From NCBI GenBank assembly GCA_020832465.1, contig JAFIER010000046.1, positions 23,795-87,794 on the forward strand: a stretch of 64,000 nt of DNA, in the 5' to 3' direction. The position numbers and the translations under genes are program-made. The DNA is from Bernardetiaceae bacterium (GTDB lineage: Bacteria; Bacteroidota; Bacteroidia; Cytophagales; Bernardetiaceae). The notes beneath the pieces are model-generated. The model was not told the DNA's origin, searched no databases, and saw only the letters and a program-made list of their open reading frames with translations. The first letter of the stretch is position 1; each line of letters begins with the position of its first letter. Shown piece by piece: positions 26,373 to 34,436 of this stretch.

Positions 26373-26536
26373 TTTTTAAGCTATTTTGAGAAAAAGTAAA
26401 AGTGCCAAATCGTTTTCATACGGTTTGGCATAATTTTTTACATATTAGCAAGTATATGAGTATGACCTTACGCAAAGATAACAGAGAGTTCCCTATTCTT
26501 ATTTGATTTTCGTATTTCAATAAATCTATCCCGCGT

Positions 26537-27976
26537 ATGGCACTCAAAAAATTACATTACCTATTTATTTGGTGTTTATTTTTGGGTTTGGGGCATCATT
26601 TGCAAGCGCAAAATTTGCCTTTATATACCCATCACTTTCAAAATCCTTTTTTTTATAATCCTTCATTTGCGGGTATGTCTGGCTATCACGAAGCTAACTT
26701 AACATATCGCAATCAATGGGCTGGTATAGAAGGCGCACCGCAAAGCCTATTTGCCACTTATCACATGCCGATTAGCAATAATGCAGGCGTAGGCGCACAA
26801 ATTTTGCAAGATCAAGCCGGCATGTTTAGCCGTACTTCTTTTAGATTTTCCTATGCCTATAAAGCTAAACTCAATGAAGATAGCGATTTACAAATGGGCT
26901 TGGCATTAGGCGCGGGCTACAACGGACTTAATTTTAACCACCTCTCCGAACGAGATTTGAATGACCCAGCATTGCTTCGTTATGATAAAAGTTGGAATAT
27001 AGAAAGTGGCTTTGGAGCAGCTTTCAGACATAAGCAATTACAAATAGCTGTTGCACTGCCTAATATGCTTTATCAAAATTTTGCTATGCAGGAACAAGCC
27101 GATGCCTCCCCTGCTTATACCAATAGTATTTTCAGACTGGCACAGCAAATGGTGGCATCTATTTCTTACGAATGGGAACTCTCAGAGCAGGGAATTAGCA
27201 TTCGTCCAATATTGCTATATCGCAATCAATTGTTAGATGTAGCGCAGTTTGAGGCAGGGGCAGTAGCCGAGTGGCAGAAAATGTTCCGATTTGGATTTAC
27301 TATCAGGCAGGGGTATGGCGCAGCCGTAATGGCGGGTGTTACCTATCAAAATCTATCTATTGGATACGCCTATGAAATAGCGCAAGGAAGAATCAGCACG
27401 CACTCTTCTGGGGGGCACGAAATAAACCTCGCTTATCGCTTTGGAAAAAGAAACGATGCCCTACAAGATACCATTAACTTTACGCCACCCTTAGAAGAAA
27501 TCGTAGATAACAATGAAAGTAGTGATACGACTATTGCTGATATAAATATCGAAAATCCGGACTCCCTAATCACAGAGCCTAATGTAGTCGTAGAAATTCC
27601 CAATGAGGAAATAGTTACGGATACGAACAATTTCCCCCCTGATTTTGGTGAAGTCTATGCCCTACCGCTCGAAGTTTTTGTAGAAAAAACAACAGAAATT
27701 ACAAGTGATGCCATACCTATGCTCGAGCAGATTGCTGTATTTTTGGAAGAAAATCCAAATACTTATATGGAAATTGCCGTTCATACGGGGCTTAAGGGAA
27801 GCCCAGGCGAGCAGCGTACACTCTCTGAAAAACAAGCAGAAGTTTTGGTTAATTATTTCAGTCAAAAGGGAATTGCTAAGCGACGACTCTCTACCTTCGG
27901 CTATGGCTCGACAATGCCACTAAGCAATAGCAATGACGCTATAAATAGAAGAGTTGAAATCAAAATTACACGCTGA
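26537..27976 (+). CDS. PorP/SprF family outer-membrane protein fused to an OmpA-like domain
   Basis: Protein of 479 residues. After a signal peptide (about 1-24, ending LQAQ) comes a PorP/SprF-type beta-barrel: FQNPFFYNPSFAGMSGYHEANLTYRNQWAGIEGAPQSLFATYHMP is the family opening, and ISIRPILLYRNQ and GVTYQNLSIGYAYEIA are later strands. Such proteins are outer-membrane partners of T9SS cargo and of SprE/PorE-like proteins. An acidic linker (about 310-370) leads to a C-terminal OmpA-like domain (about 375-479), with TEITSDAIPMLEQIAVFLEENP, a divergent HTGLKGSPGEQRTLSEKQAEVLVNYF and INRRVEIKI. PorP/SprF proteins usually end at the barrel, so the added peptidoglycan-binding domain is notable. It is followed by a terminator. 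Confidence 0.88.
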   Translation: MALKKLHYLFIWCLFLGLGHHLQAQNLPLYTHHFQNPFFYNPSFAGMSGYHEANLTYRNQWAGIEGAPQSLFATYHMPISNNAGVGAQILQDQAGMFSRTSFRFSYAYKAKLNEDSDLQMGLALGAGYNGLNFNHLSERDLNDPALLRYDKSWNIESGFGAAFRHKQLQIAVALPNMLYQNFAMQEQADASPAYTNSIFRLAQQMVASISYEWELSEQGISIRPILLYRNQLLDVAQFEAGAVAEWQKMFRFGFTIRQGYGAAVMAGVTYQNLSIGYAYEIAQGRISTHSSGGHEINLAYRFGKRNDALQDTINFTPPLEEIVDNNESSDTTIADINIENPDSLITEPNVVVEIPNEEIVTDTNNFPPDFGEVYALPLEVFVEKTTEITSDAIPMLEQIAVFLEENPNTYMEIAVHTGLKGSPGEQRTLSEKQAEVLVNYFSQKGIAKRRLSTFGYGSTMPLSNSNDAINRRVEIKITR

Positions 27977-27996
27977 TTTTGAAGCAATAAGCAAAC

Positions 27997-28047
27997 AAAA
28001 AAGTAGCAATAGCATTTCTTTGAAAAATGTTATTGCTACTTTTTTTA
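27997..28047 (+). terminator. Intrinsic terminator
   Basis: A strong hairpin of AAGTAGCAATAGCATTT with AAATGTTATTGCTACTT, flanked by A and T runs, 20 bp after the PorP-OmpA stop. The stem again carries the ATAACATTT-type core seen in the repeat elements. Confidence 0.85.
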
Positions 28048-28075
28048 AGGGGGGGGATCAAAATTAACTTTTACT

Positions 28076-28186
28076 GGGTGCAATTCCTTTTTACGCAGTA
28101 GCATAAGCTACTGTCTTAATAACAACTACTCTCGCCGTGTTTGCTGTCCCCACCGAACACAAACCGCGTAGTTTTGAAATGCATTC
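28076..28186 (-). mobile_element. About 111-bp MITE-like element (family D), copy 1
   Basis: The element runs from GGGTGCAATTC to GAAATGCATTC and has a perfect 8-bp direct repeat CTTTTACT on each side (28068-28075 and 28187-28194). The copy at 49380-49489 is its inverted homologue, with shared segments CGCAGTAGCATAAGCTACTG, GCCGTGTTTGCT and CGTAGTTTTGAAATGCA. It holds no reading frame. The right duplication includes the stop codon (28190-28192) of the small T9SS-domain gene, so the element landed exactly at that gene's 3' end. Confidence 0.85.
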
Positions 28187-28189
28187 CTT

Positions 28190-28570
28190 TTACTTGATAA
28201 TAAATTTTTTGGTTGTAACGTTTTGATTATCTATCGAGACACGATAAAAATAAACACCTGACTTGAAAGCATGTACAGGGATTTGTATTTTATTTTCAAA
28301 AGCATCTAATTTATACTCTTTGACGACACTGCCCAAAAGATTGAGTATCGTAATTTTAGCCTCTGAATGCATAGATTCGAGTTGGTAATCAAAATTTACA
28401 TATTCAGTAGCAGGGTTAGGATAAGCATTAGATATCTTGATAGGTACACGCTCGTTAGTTGTATTTTGCGTGTTATCTATGTTATTATTACTACCACTCC
28501 AGTTATTTTGAGCTGATAAGCTTGCGCTCAGAAAAAGGAATAGAAAAAGAAAAAGTAGCAAATTTTTCAT
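28190..28570 (-). CDS. Small secreted protein consisting almost only of a T9SS sorting domain
   Basis: Protein of 126 residues. The signal peptide is very hydrophobic (MKNLLLFLFLFLFLSASLSAQ) and is followed by an Asn/Ser/Thr-rich spacer of about 20 residues. The remainder (about 43-126) is a complete type A C-terminal sorting domain: ISNAYPNPATEYVNFDY, AKITILNLLGSVVKEY, FKSGVYFYRVSIDN and the terminal KKFIIK. There is no room for a separate cargo domain. It could be a minimal T9SS substrate, a decoy, or the remnant of a longer protein, but the intact signal peptide in frame argues against simple decay. Its stop codon lies within the target duplication of a family D element. Confidence 0.85.
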   Translation of the reverse strand: MKNLLLFLFLFLFLSASLSAQNNWSGSNNNIDNTQNTTNERVPIKISNAYPNPATEYVNFDYQLESMHSEAKITILNLLGSVVKEYKLDAFENKIQIPVHAFKSGVYFYRVSIDNQNVTTKKFIIK

Positions 28571-29045
28571 CTTGTCTTTGTTTTGTTTGTTATTGTTTTC
28601 GAAAAGGGATTAAATAGCAATCGGATTTTGACTTAATATACGAATCTTTATTCCATAGGGTTTCACTTTATAGATACTAATACACGTAATTTAGTTGCAT
28701 AGAGTGCACGCCAAGTTGATAAATCGCCTTAGGATAGTTTCATAACTTACCGTTTTTGAAAACGGTGAGTGTTAAGCCCATTTTTTATATCATAGTGGGG
28801 GCAACTCCATGTTATGGAAAAAATCTATAGAAATATGATTTTACGGCTAAGAACCTTACTTGTGGCTACACGTGCATAATGACAAATATATCATTTTTTT
28901 TGCTCAATATCAAATCTTTACAACAAATTCATCATGATAGCATATAAAGGCAATGTACTAAATTTACAGTAAAATTTATGCCAACTGTATGGTATTCATT
29001 ATTGCTTTTCGTATTTTTGCTTCACTTACCAATTTCAATAATCGC
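28571..29045. other. Divergent intergenic region
   Basis: 475 bp between the small T9SS-domain gene (minus) and the glycosyltransferase (plus). A degraded family B-like hairpin cluster spans about 28745-28840: CCGTTTTTGAAAACGG, then TTAAGCCCATTTTTTATATC and GTTATGGAAAAAATCTATAG...ATATG. The ends are too diverged to define. The remainder is AT-rich and should hold both promoters. Confidence 0.45.
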
Positions 29046-30041
29046 ATGCCTTATTCTCAGCCCAATATTTCTGTTGTTATTCCACTGCTGAACGAAGCCG
29101 AATCACTACCCGAACTTTACACTTGGATTGTCAAAGTTATGGAGCAGCATAAGTTTAGTTATGAGATTTTATTCATAGATGATGGTAGCCGAGATGAGTC
29201 TTGGCAGGTAATCGAAGGTTTTGCAAGTGCTAATCCCTCCGTTAAGGGAATTTCGTTTACTCGCAATTACGGAAAATCCGCTGCCTTAGATGTAGGTTTT
29301 AAATACGCAAAAGGTTCGGTTATTATTACTATGGACGCTGATTTGCAAGACAGTCCAGACGAGATTCCTGAGTTATATAGAAAAATTATACAAGATAAAT
29401 TAGATTTAGTCTCGGGTTGGAAGAAAAAACGCTACGACCCACTTTCAAAAACAATTCCTACAAAATTATTTAATGGCGTTACTCGCTTCTTCTCGGGTAT
29501 CAAACTTCATGATTTCAACTGCGGGCTAAAAGCCTATAGCTACCGCACTGCCAAAAGCATTTCGCTTTATGGTGAAATGCACCGTTATATTCCCGTCATT
29601 GCTAAAGCCAACGGGTTTGCAAGCATTGGAGAGCAGGTCGTCCAGCACAGAGAGCGCAAATACGGACAAACTAAATTTGGGCTTGAGCGTTTTGTCAATG
29701 GTTTTTTGGATTTGATGTCTGTAATATTTATTACAAAATTTAAGAAAAAACCGATGCACTTTTTTGGCGTACTTGGCATTTTAGCTTTTTTGCTTGGTTT
29801 TGTCATTACTGCTTGGCTTGCATTAGAAAAAATGATGGGCTGGCATACGCGAGAGGTCGTAGAGCAACCTGTATTTTTTCTTTCAATTGCAGCCTTGATT
29901 ATAGGTGTGCAACTCTTCTTAGCGGGTTTTGTAGGTGAGATGATTGTTATTTATGCCTCCGATAAGCAGGGCTATGTATTTGGCAATACTGTTAATCTGA
30001 ATACCAAAGAAACAGACAATCAAACGACTAAGCAGTCTTAA
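29046..30041 (+). CDS. Polyprenol-phosphate glycosyltransferase, GT2 family
   Basis: Membrane-bound inverting glycosyltransferase of the DPM1/GtrB type, 331 residues from the start at 29046; an earlier ATG adds 19 hydrophobic residues before the conserved opening. The catalytic domain has ISVVIPLLNEAESLPELY, FIDDGSRDESW and the metal-binding DADLQDSPDEIP, with FNCGLKAYSYR as a later landmark. Two C-terminal membrane helices (about 235-265 and 275-305) match the GtrB topology. Members load a sugar from a nucleotide donor onto undecaprenyl phosphate for export and envelope glycan assembly. The gene stands alone upstream of accC. Confidence 0.9.
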   Translation: MPYSQPNISVVIPLLNEAESLPELYTWIVKVMEQHKFSYEILFIDDGSRDESWQVIEGFASANPSVKGISFTRNYGKSAALDVGFKYAKGSVIITMDADLQDSPDEIPELYRKIIQDKLDLVSGWKKKRYDPLSKTIPTKLFNGVTRFFSGIKLHDFNCGLKAYSYRTAKSISLYGEMHRYIPVIAKANGFASIGEQVVQHRERKYGQTKFGLERFVNGFLDLMSVIFITKFKKKPMHFFGVLGILAFLLGFVITAWLALEKMMGWHTREVVEQPVFFLSIAALIIGVQLFLAGFVGEMIVIYASDKQGYVFGNTVNLNTKETDNQTTKQS

Positions 30042-30172
30042 ATTAGGCATTAAAAAAGCAAAAAATCAGAATTTTTGCTTTAAATATAAGCAGTATGACT
30101 TTTTTTTTGTAATTTGCTTTCAATAATACCCTTTTGAACTTATCACACAAAAACAAAACAAACGAATACATA

Positions 30173-31687
30173 ATGAAAATAAAAAAATTATTAGTAGCCA
30201 ATAGGGGTGAAATTGCAATAAGAGTGATGCGCTCAGCGCGCGAAATGGGCATTTCAACCGTAGCTATTTATAGCGAAGTAGATCGCACCGCACCGCATGT
30301 GCGTGCAGCCGATGAGTCTGTTTGCGTGGGTAAAGCAGCCTCTTCAGAATCTTATTTACGTATGGATACAATTATTACCGAGGCAGTGCGCTTAGGTGTA
30401 GATGCGATTCACCCTGGTTATGGTTTTCTCTCCGAAAATGCTGAGTTTGCGCGTAAAGTCAAGCAAGCGGGTATGATATTCGTAGGCCCTTCGCCAGAGG
30501 CTATAGAAGTGATGGGGAGTAAGCTCGCTGCTAAAAATGCTGTTTTGGCTTATGATATTCCGCTTGTGCCTGGCACTGATGAAGCCGTATCCGATATTGC
30601 TGTAGCTAAAAAAGAGGCGCAGCGTATCGGCTATCCTATTTTGATTAAAGCCAGTGCGGGCGGCGGTGGCAAAGGTATGCGTATTATCGAACGAGAAGAA
30701 GATTTTGAATCGCAAATGGAAAGGGCGGTAAGCGAAGCGGTATCTGCCTTTGGAGATGGTTCAGTTTTTATCGAAAAATACATTACCTCGCCACGCCACA
30801 TCGAAATACAAGTCTTGGGCGATACGCACGGTAATATTGTGCACCTCTTCGAACGTGAATGTTCCGTACAGAGAAGGCATCAGAAGGTTATAGAGGAAGC
30901 ACCCTCAGCAGTGGTGAGCCAGCAAATGCGCGAAGCTATGGGAAAAGCTGCTATAGATGTCGCTCGTGCTTGTGATTATTTTGGTGCAGGTACGGTAGAG
31001 TTTATCGTAGATGAAAAACTCGATTTTTACTTCCTCGAGATGAACACAAGATTGCAGGTAGAGCACCCCGTTACCGAAGAAATAACAGGTATAGACCTTG
31101 TCAAAGAGCAAATCAAAATTGCCGAAGGCAAAGCTATTTCTTTTTCACAAGAAGACCTAAGCATTAAAGGGCACGCCATTGAAGTACGTGTATATGCCGA
31201 AGACCCCGCAAGCAACTTCTTACCCAATGTCGGTACAGTACATACCTATCAGCCACCTAAAGGTGTAGGTATAAGGGTTGATGACGGCTTTGAATCGAAT
31301 ATGGAAGTACCTATTTACTACGACCCCATGATTGCAAAGCTCGTCGTAAAAGCAGCCACGCGTGAAGATGCTATCGAGCGTATGATTCGAGCAATTAACG
31401 AATATAAAATTACAGGAATAGAGACTACACTAAGCTTTTGTAAATTTGTGCTCGAGCACGAGGCTTTCCGAAGTGGTAATTTTAATACGAAGTTCGTGGA
31501 GAAATACTTTAAACCCGAGCTACTCAAAACAAAGCCCACACCAGAGGAAGCCCAACTTATCGCTGCATTTGTGGCAGAATGGCTCAATCAAAAACAACAA
31601 AATCAAGAAGGAACAAGTCCTTTTAAAAATGAAAAAACGCAAGCTAAAAGCAAATGGAAGCAAAATCGCCTCCAAAGCAACGCATAA
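30173..31687 (+). CDS. accC: Acetyl-CoA carboxylase biotin carboxylase subunit
   Basis: ATP-grasp enzyme that carboxylates the biotin on AccB, the first half-reaction of fatty-acid synthesis (or the equivalent subunit of a propionyl-CoA carboxylase). It has 504 residues from the ATG at 30173. Landmarks are LLVANRGEIAIRVMRSAREMG, HPGYGFLSENAEFA, the glycine-rich loop KASAGGGGKGMRII, ERECSVQRRHQKVIEEAPS, and FLEMNTRLQVEHPVTEEITG with the catalytic Arg/Glu residues. It is about 50 residues longer than E. coli AccC because of a basic, Gln/Lys-rich tail (about 455-504). accB is not adjacent here, although it usually precedes accC. Confidence 0.94.
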   Translation: MKIKKLLVANRGEIAIRVMRSAREMGISTVAIYSEVDRTAPHVRAADESVCVGKAASSESYLRMDTIITEAVRLGVDAIHPGYGFLSENAEFARKVKQAGMIFVGPSPEAIEVMGSKLAAKNAVLAYDIPLVPGTDEAVSDIAVAKKEAQRIGYPILIKASAGGGGKGMRIIEREEDFESQMERAVSEAVSAFGDGSVFIEKYITSPRHIEIQVLGDTHGNIVHLFERECSVQRRHQKVIEEAPSAVVSQQMREAMGKAAIDVARACDYFGAGTVEFIVDEKLDFYFLEMNTRLQVEHPVTEEITGIDLVKEQIKIAEGKAISFSQEDLSIKGHAIEVRVYAEDPASNFLPNVGTVHTYQPPKGVGIRVDDGFESNMEVPIYYDPMIAKLVVKAATREDAIERMIRAINEYKITGIETTLSFCKFVLEHEAFRSGNFNTKFVEKYFKPELLKTKPTPEEAQLIAAFVAEWLNQKQQNQEGTSPFKNEKTQAKSKWKQNRLQSNA

Positions 31688-31723
31688 TCTTTGAAAGTCT
31701 TTTAGCGCAAAACTGTTATTATT

Positions 31724-32965
31724 ATGAATAAACATGACTTTTTACAACTCGTAAGCCACCCAGAACAGGCTAATAGTCTGAATGCAAGTGATTTGTACGA
31801 TATTCAAGAGCAATATCCTTATTTTCAGGCGGCATCGCTGTTGCTGGCAAAAGCTACTAAAAGCCAAGCTAATATACAGCAAGCAGCACTGCAAACTATA
31901 GATAGGGCTGTATTGAGAGCACACCTAGACCCGAGCTTTAAGTTGAAGCCTAAAAGTCCGACCCCTATTTTTGCCGCTAAGGAGAGCCAGCAGAGCCTCA
32001 ACTCCCCAGCACAAGCTGCGGAGGCTTTCGAAAGCATGGAACTACAAACAGAGAATATCAATGCTTTTGATAAATTCAAAACCGAAGAGACGCAAACCGA
32101 GCAGTACGAAATTACGGAGGTGCAGGAAGAGCAAGACGAACCTGAAAATATTGAGCATCAAGAAGTAAGACAAAGCCTGGAAGATGCCGTAGCTGAAAGC
32201 CAAACCTATGCACAAGCCGTAATAGATAACGCCCTGGAGGGCGAGCAGGTAGCTACGCCCGAAGCTCAAAGCCAGCAGATAGCCACCACCGAGCAGGAAG
32301 TAGCACCTGCTATACCAGAAGAGTCTGCCTTAGAGAAAGCCCGTCGTTATTTAGCTGACGACGATAATAGCCATACTGCCAACCATATCCCAACGCCAGA
32401 AAAACAAGAAGCCGAGCAGCCGCAAAGCGAAGCACAACCTCATGGACAGCCCCAAGAAGAGGAGAGCAAAGCAGCACAAGGATCAAGTTTTTTTGATGAA
32501 ATAGCTACAGATAGCTCACCCAAAGAATCCGCTACAACAGCTATATCTAATCAGGAAGAACCGCATACAAGTGGAAACAAAGGCAGTTTTTTTGATGAAA
32601 TACCTGAAAGCAATAACGACGATTATAAGATTGATAATGACGCTCGTAATACGCCCCAAGAGCAAATTGCACCCAAAAAAGTGCATCAATTGTACGACGA
32701 AGAGCCACCGCTTAAATCCGCTACACCTACAACCAAGCATAGCGAAAGTTTTTTTGATGAAATTGCGCCCGAGCCTTATGCCAATGAGCCAGAGTTCGAA
32801 GAGCCAAGTTTTATCTCCGAAGCAGATAGCGAGCCAGTAGCCGATGCCTTTAAAAAAACAGAAAGTTTTTTTGATAGCATAGACCAAGATATGCAAGAAG
32901 AGCCACAGGCTTCGTCAGAAAATACAAATAAAAAGCCTCCTCAAAACTTTTTTGATGAGTTTTAG
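31724..32965 (+). CDS. Acidic repeat protein with five FFDE motifs, unknown function
   Basis: Protein of 413 residues without a signal peptide or membrane helix, so probably cytosolic. The N-terminal 70 residues are folded and helical (LYDIQEQYPYFQAASLLLAKATK, IQQAALQTIDRAVLRAHL), like the opening of a conserved hypothetical family I recall from Bacteroidota. The remainder is low-complexity, rich in Glu, Gln, Pro, Ala and Ser, and presumably disordered. Five short motifs are embedded in the last 160 residues: SSFFDEI (about 254), GSFFDEI (about 286), ESFFDEI (about 342), ESFFDSI (about 380) and NFFDEF at the very C-terminus. Regular short motifs in a disordered chain suggest multivalent docking to a partner. 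It lies 37 bp after accC and 103 bp before secG on the same strand. Confidence 0.75.
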   Translation: MNKHDFLQLVSHPEQANSLNASDLYDIQEQYPYFQAASLLLAKATKSQANIQQAALQTIDRAVLRAHLDPSFKLKPKSPTPIFAAKESQQSLNSPAQAAEAFESMELQTENINAFDKFKTEETQTEQYEITEVQEEQDEPENIEHQEVRQSLEDAVAESQTYAQAVIDNALEGEQVATPEAQSQQIATTEQEVAPAIPEESALEKARRYLADDDNSHTANHIPTPEKQEAEQPQSEAQPHGQPQEEESKAAQGSSFFDEIATDSSPKESATTAISNQEEPHTSGNKGSFFDEIPESNNDDYKIDNDARNTPQEQIAPKKVHQLYDEEPPLKSATPTTKHSESFFDEIAPEPYANEPEFEEPSFISEADSEPVADAFKKTESFFDSIDQDMQEEPQASSENTNKKPPQNFFDEF

Positions 32966-33068
32966 TGTTTAAATTTGAAAAGTAAGCAAAAAAAGCCGTA
33001 CTTTGCCGTACTTTAAAAACAAGTTTTAAAACGAAATCTTAGTATAGCTACATTTTAATAATAAAATC

Positions 33069-33452
33069 ATGGTCGTAACGCTAATTATTCTTACTGTTAT
33101 CATCTCTATTTTGATGATTTTTATCGTACTTATGCAAAACCCCAAAGGAAGCGGTATCTCCTCCCAGTTTGGAGGCGCAGGTGCTACGCAAATGCTTGGT
33201 GCAAAAAGTAGTACAAATATCTTTGAAAAAATTACTTGGGGAATGGCTACTGCCGTTTTTGTGCTTTGTATTGTGGCTAACTTATTATTGGAAAACCCCG
33301 CTAATCAAAGCTCGGGTTATATTAGCCCCAACGAAAAAGCCGCACGTGATGCAGTGCCTGTAAACCTCGAAGAGCTCACCCCCGCAGAAAAAGAAGAGCT
33401 CGAGCAGGATAGCAAACCCGCAGAAAATCAACTGCCGTCAGAAGATGAATAA
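33069..33452 (+). CDS. secG: Protein translocase subunit SecG
   Basis: Inner-membrane accessory subunit of SecYEG that assists protein export. 127 residues with two helices: MVVTLIILTVIISILMIFIVLMQ (about 1-23) and ITWGMATAVFVLCIVANLLLE (about 55-75). Between them lies the family signature QNPKGSGISSQFGGAGATQMLGA. The C-terminal 50 residues are acidic, common in Bacteroidota SecG. A strong terminator follows at 33504. About 70 bp upstream the motif AAAAAAAGCCGTACTTTG may mark its promoter. Confidence 0.94.
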   Translation: MVVTLIILTVIISILMIFIVLMQNPKGSGISSQFGGAGATQMLGAKSSTNIFEKITWGMATAVFVLCIVANLLLENPANQSSGYISPNEKAARDAVPVNLEELTPAEKEELEQDSKPAENQLPSEDE

Positions 33453-33503
33453 TCAAAATCCTGATATAAGAAGCCTAAAACGCTAAGGCTAATTCAAAAA
33501 AAT

Positions 33504-33563
33504 AAAAAAGCCCTTTATCTATCGAAAGCCACCATTGCATACGATAAATAAAGGGCTTTTTTT
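33504..33563 (+). terminator. Intrinsic terminator after secG
   Basis: AAAAAGCCCTTTATCTATCG pairs with CGATAAATAAAGGGCTTTTT across a loop of about 20 nt, with an A run before and a T run after, so it could also work from the other strand. Confidence 0.85.
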
Positions 33564-33656
33564 CGCTCATAACACTAAAATACAAGCACAAAAACGCATT
33601 TTCAAAAAAAAATAAAGAAAAATAAAAAAAAAATGGTGAAATATTAGGAATTATAA

Positions 33657-33786
33657 AAAAAAAGCCGTACCTTTACTTTAGTTATTACGGAAAAGCCGTG
33701 ATACTTTATATTTTCTTATTGCCGAAATAATTACCCTTAGAAGTAATTGTTTAGGTGTTCCTTTTCTCTTATAATTTCTTTTTCTA
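33657..33786 (+). promoter_or_regulatory. Structured leader of the RRM gene
   Basis: The 130 bp before the RRM start carry a promoter-like AAAAAAAGCCGTACCTTTA (also seen in similar form at 32990 before secG). Two small hairpins follow, ACGG-AAAAG-CCGT (33687-33699) and ATTAC-CCTTAGAA-GTAAT (33730-33747), and then a pyrimidine-rich stretch up to the ATG. A long structured leader before an RNA-binding protein gene hints at autoregulation or cold control; this is inference. Confidence 0.45.
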
Positions 33787-34092
33787 ATGAACATTTACGT
33801 AGGTAACATCAATTTCAAGTCGTCTGAAGACCAAATCAGAGAAGTATTTGAAGAATTTGGCGAAGTAACGTCAGTAAAAATTATTATGGATCGTGAAACA
33901 GGCAGAAGCCGTGGTTTCGGTTTTGTTGAAATGTCTGATGAAGACGATGCAAAAGACGCTATTGACGAGCTTAACGGCGCAGAAGTTGATGGTAAAGCTC
34001 TTGTGGTAAATCCTGCACGTCCACGCAAGCCTATGGGCGGCGGCGGAGGTGGCGGTGGATACCGCAGACCTTATCGCAACGATAGTTATTGA
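33787..34092 (+). CDS. RRM-domain RNA-binding protein
   Basis: Single RNA-recognition-motif protein of 101 residues. RNP2 is IYVGNI (residues 3-8) and RNP1 is RGFGFVEM (about 42-49), with the full beta-alpha-beta repeat between residues 1 and 80. The tail is Gly-rich with Arg/Tyr (GGGGGGGGYRRPYR). This is the small RRM type seen in Cyanobacteria and Bacteroidota, where members bind U-rich or cold-induced RNAs and act as chaperones or post-transcriptional regulators. The aromatic RNP residues are intact, so RNA binding is likely. Monocistronic, with a strong terminator 35 bp downstream. Confidence 0.94.
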   Translation: MNIYVGNINFKSSEDQIREVFEEFGEVTSVKIIMDRETGRSRGFGFVEMSDEDDAKDAIDELNGAEVDGKALVVNPARPRKPMGGGGGGGGYRRPYRNDSY

Positions 34093-34126
34093 AACTTTGA
34101 TAATAATAGTCAATAATATATCTTTG

Positions 34127-34165
34127 AAAAAAAGCAAGCCTTTATGCAAAGGCTTGCTTTTTTTT
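34127..34165 (+). terminator. Intrinsic terminator after the RRM gene
   Basis: AAGCAAGCCTTT pairs with AAAGGCTTGCTT around a 4-nt loop, flanked by A and T runs. It is one of the strongest terminators in the window. Confidence 0.92.
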
Positions 34166-34264
34166 GTGCCTTTTTAGCAAAGAATGCCTATATTGAGCCT
34201 TGAAAGTAAAAAAATCATAAGAAAATGGTTTGAGGTGCTAAAATAGCCCAGCAATAATGGGCTT

Positions 34265-34321
34265 AGAAATAACATTTCTTTGAGAAATGTTATTTCTGGT
34301 TGGAAAATGTATAGCAGCATG
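34265..34321. repeat. Family B repeat, right part
   Basis: An AGAAATAACATTTCT / AGAAATGTTATTTCT hairpin (34265-34297), then TGGAAAATGTATAGCAGCATG, which corresponds to the family's right end (ATGTATAGTAGTATG). The left end is not recognisable. Confidence 0.65.
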
Positions 34322-34436
34322 TATTGCTACATATATAAACCGCCTACAATAAAGCTAAATCAAATGTAATAATCTTTAATGACTTAGGCTTGCTTGCTTA
34401 AAAAAGCCTCAAATATTTGTTTCAAACTTTGCATTT

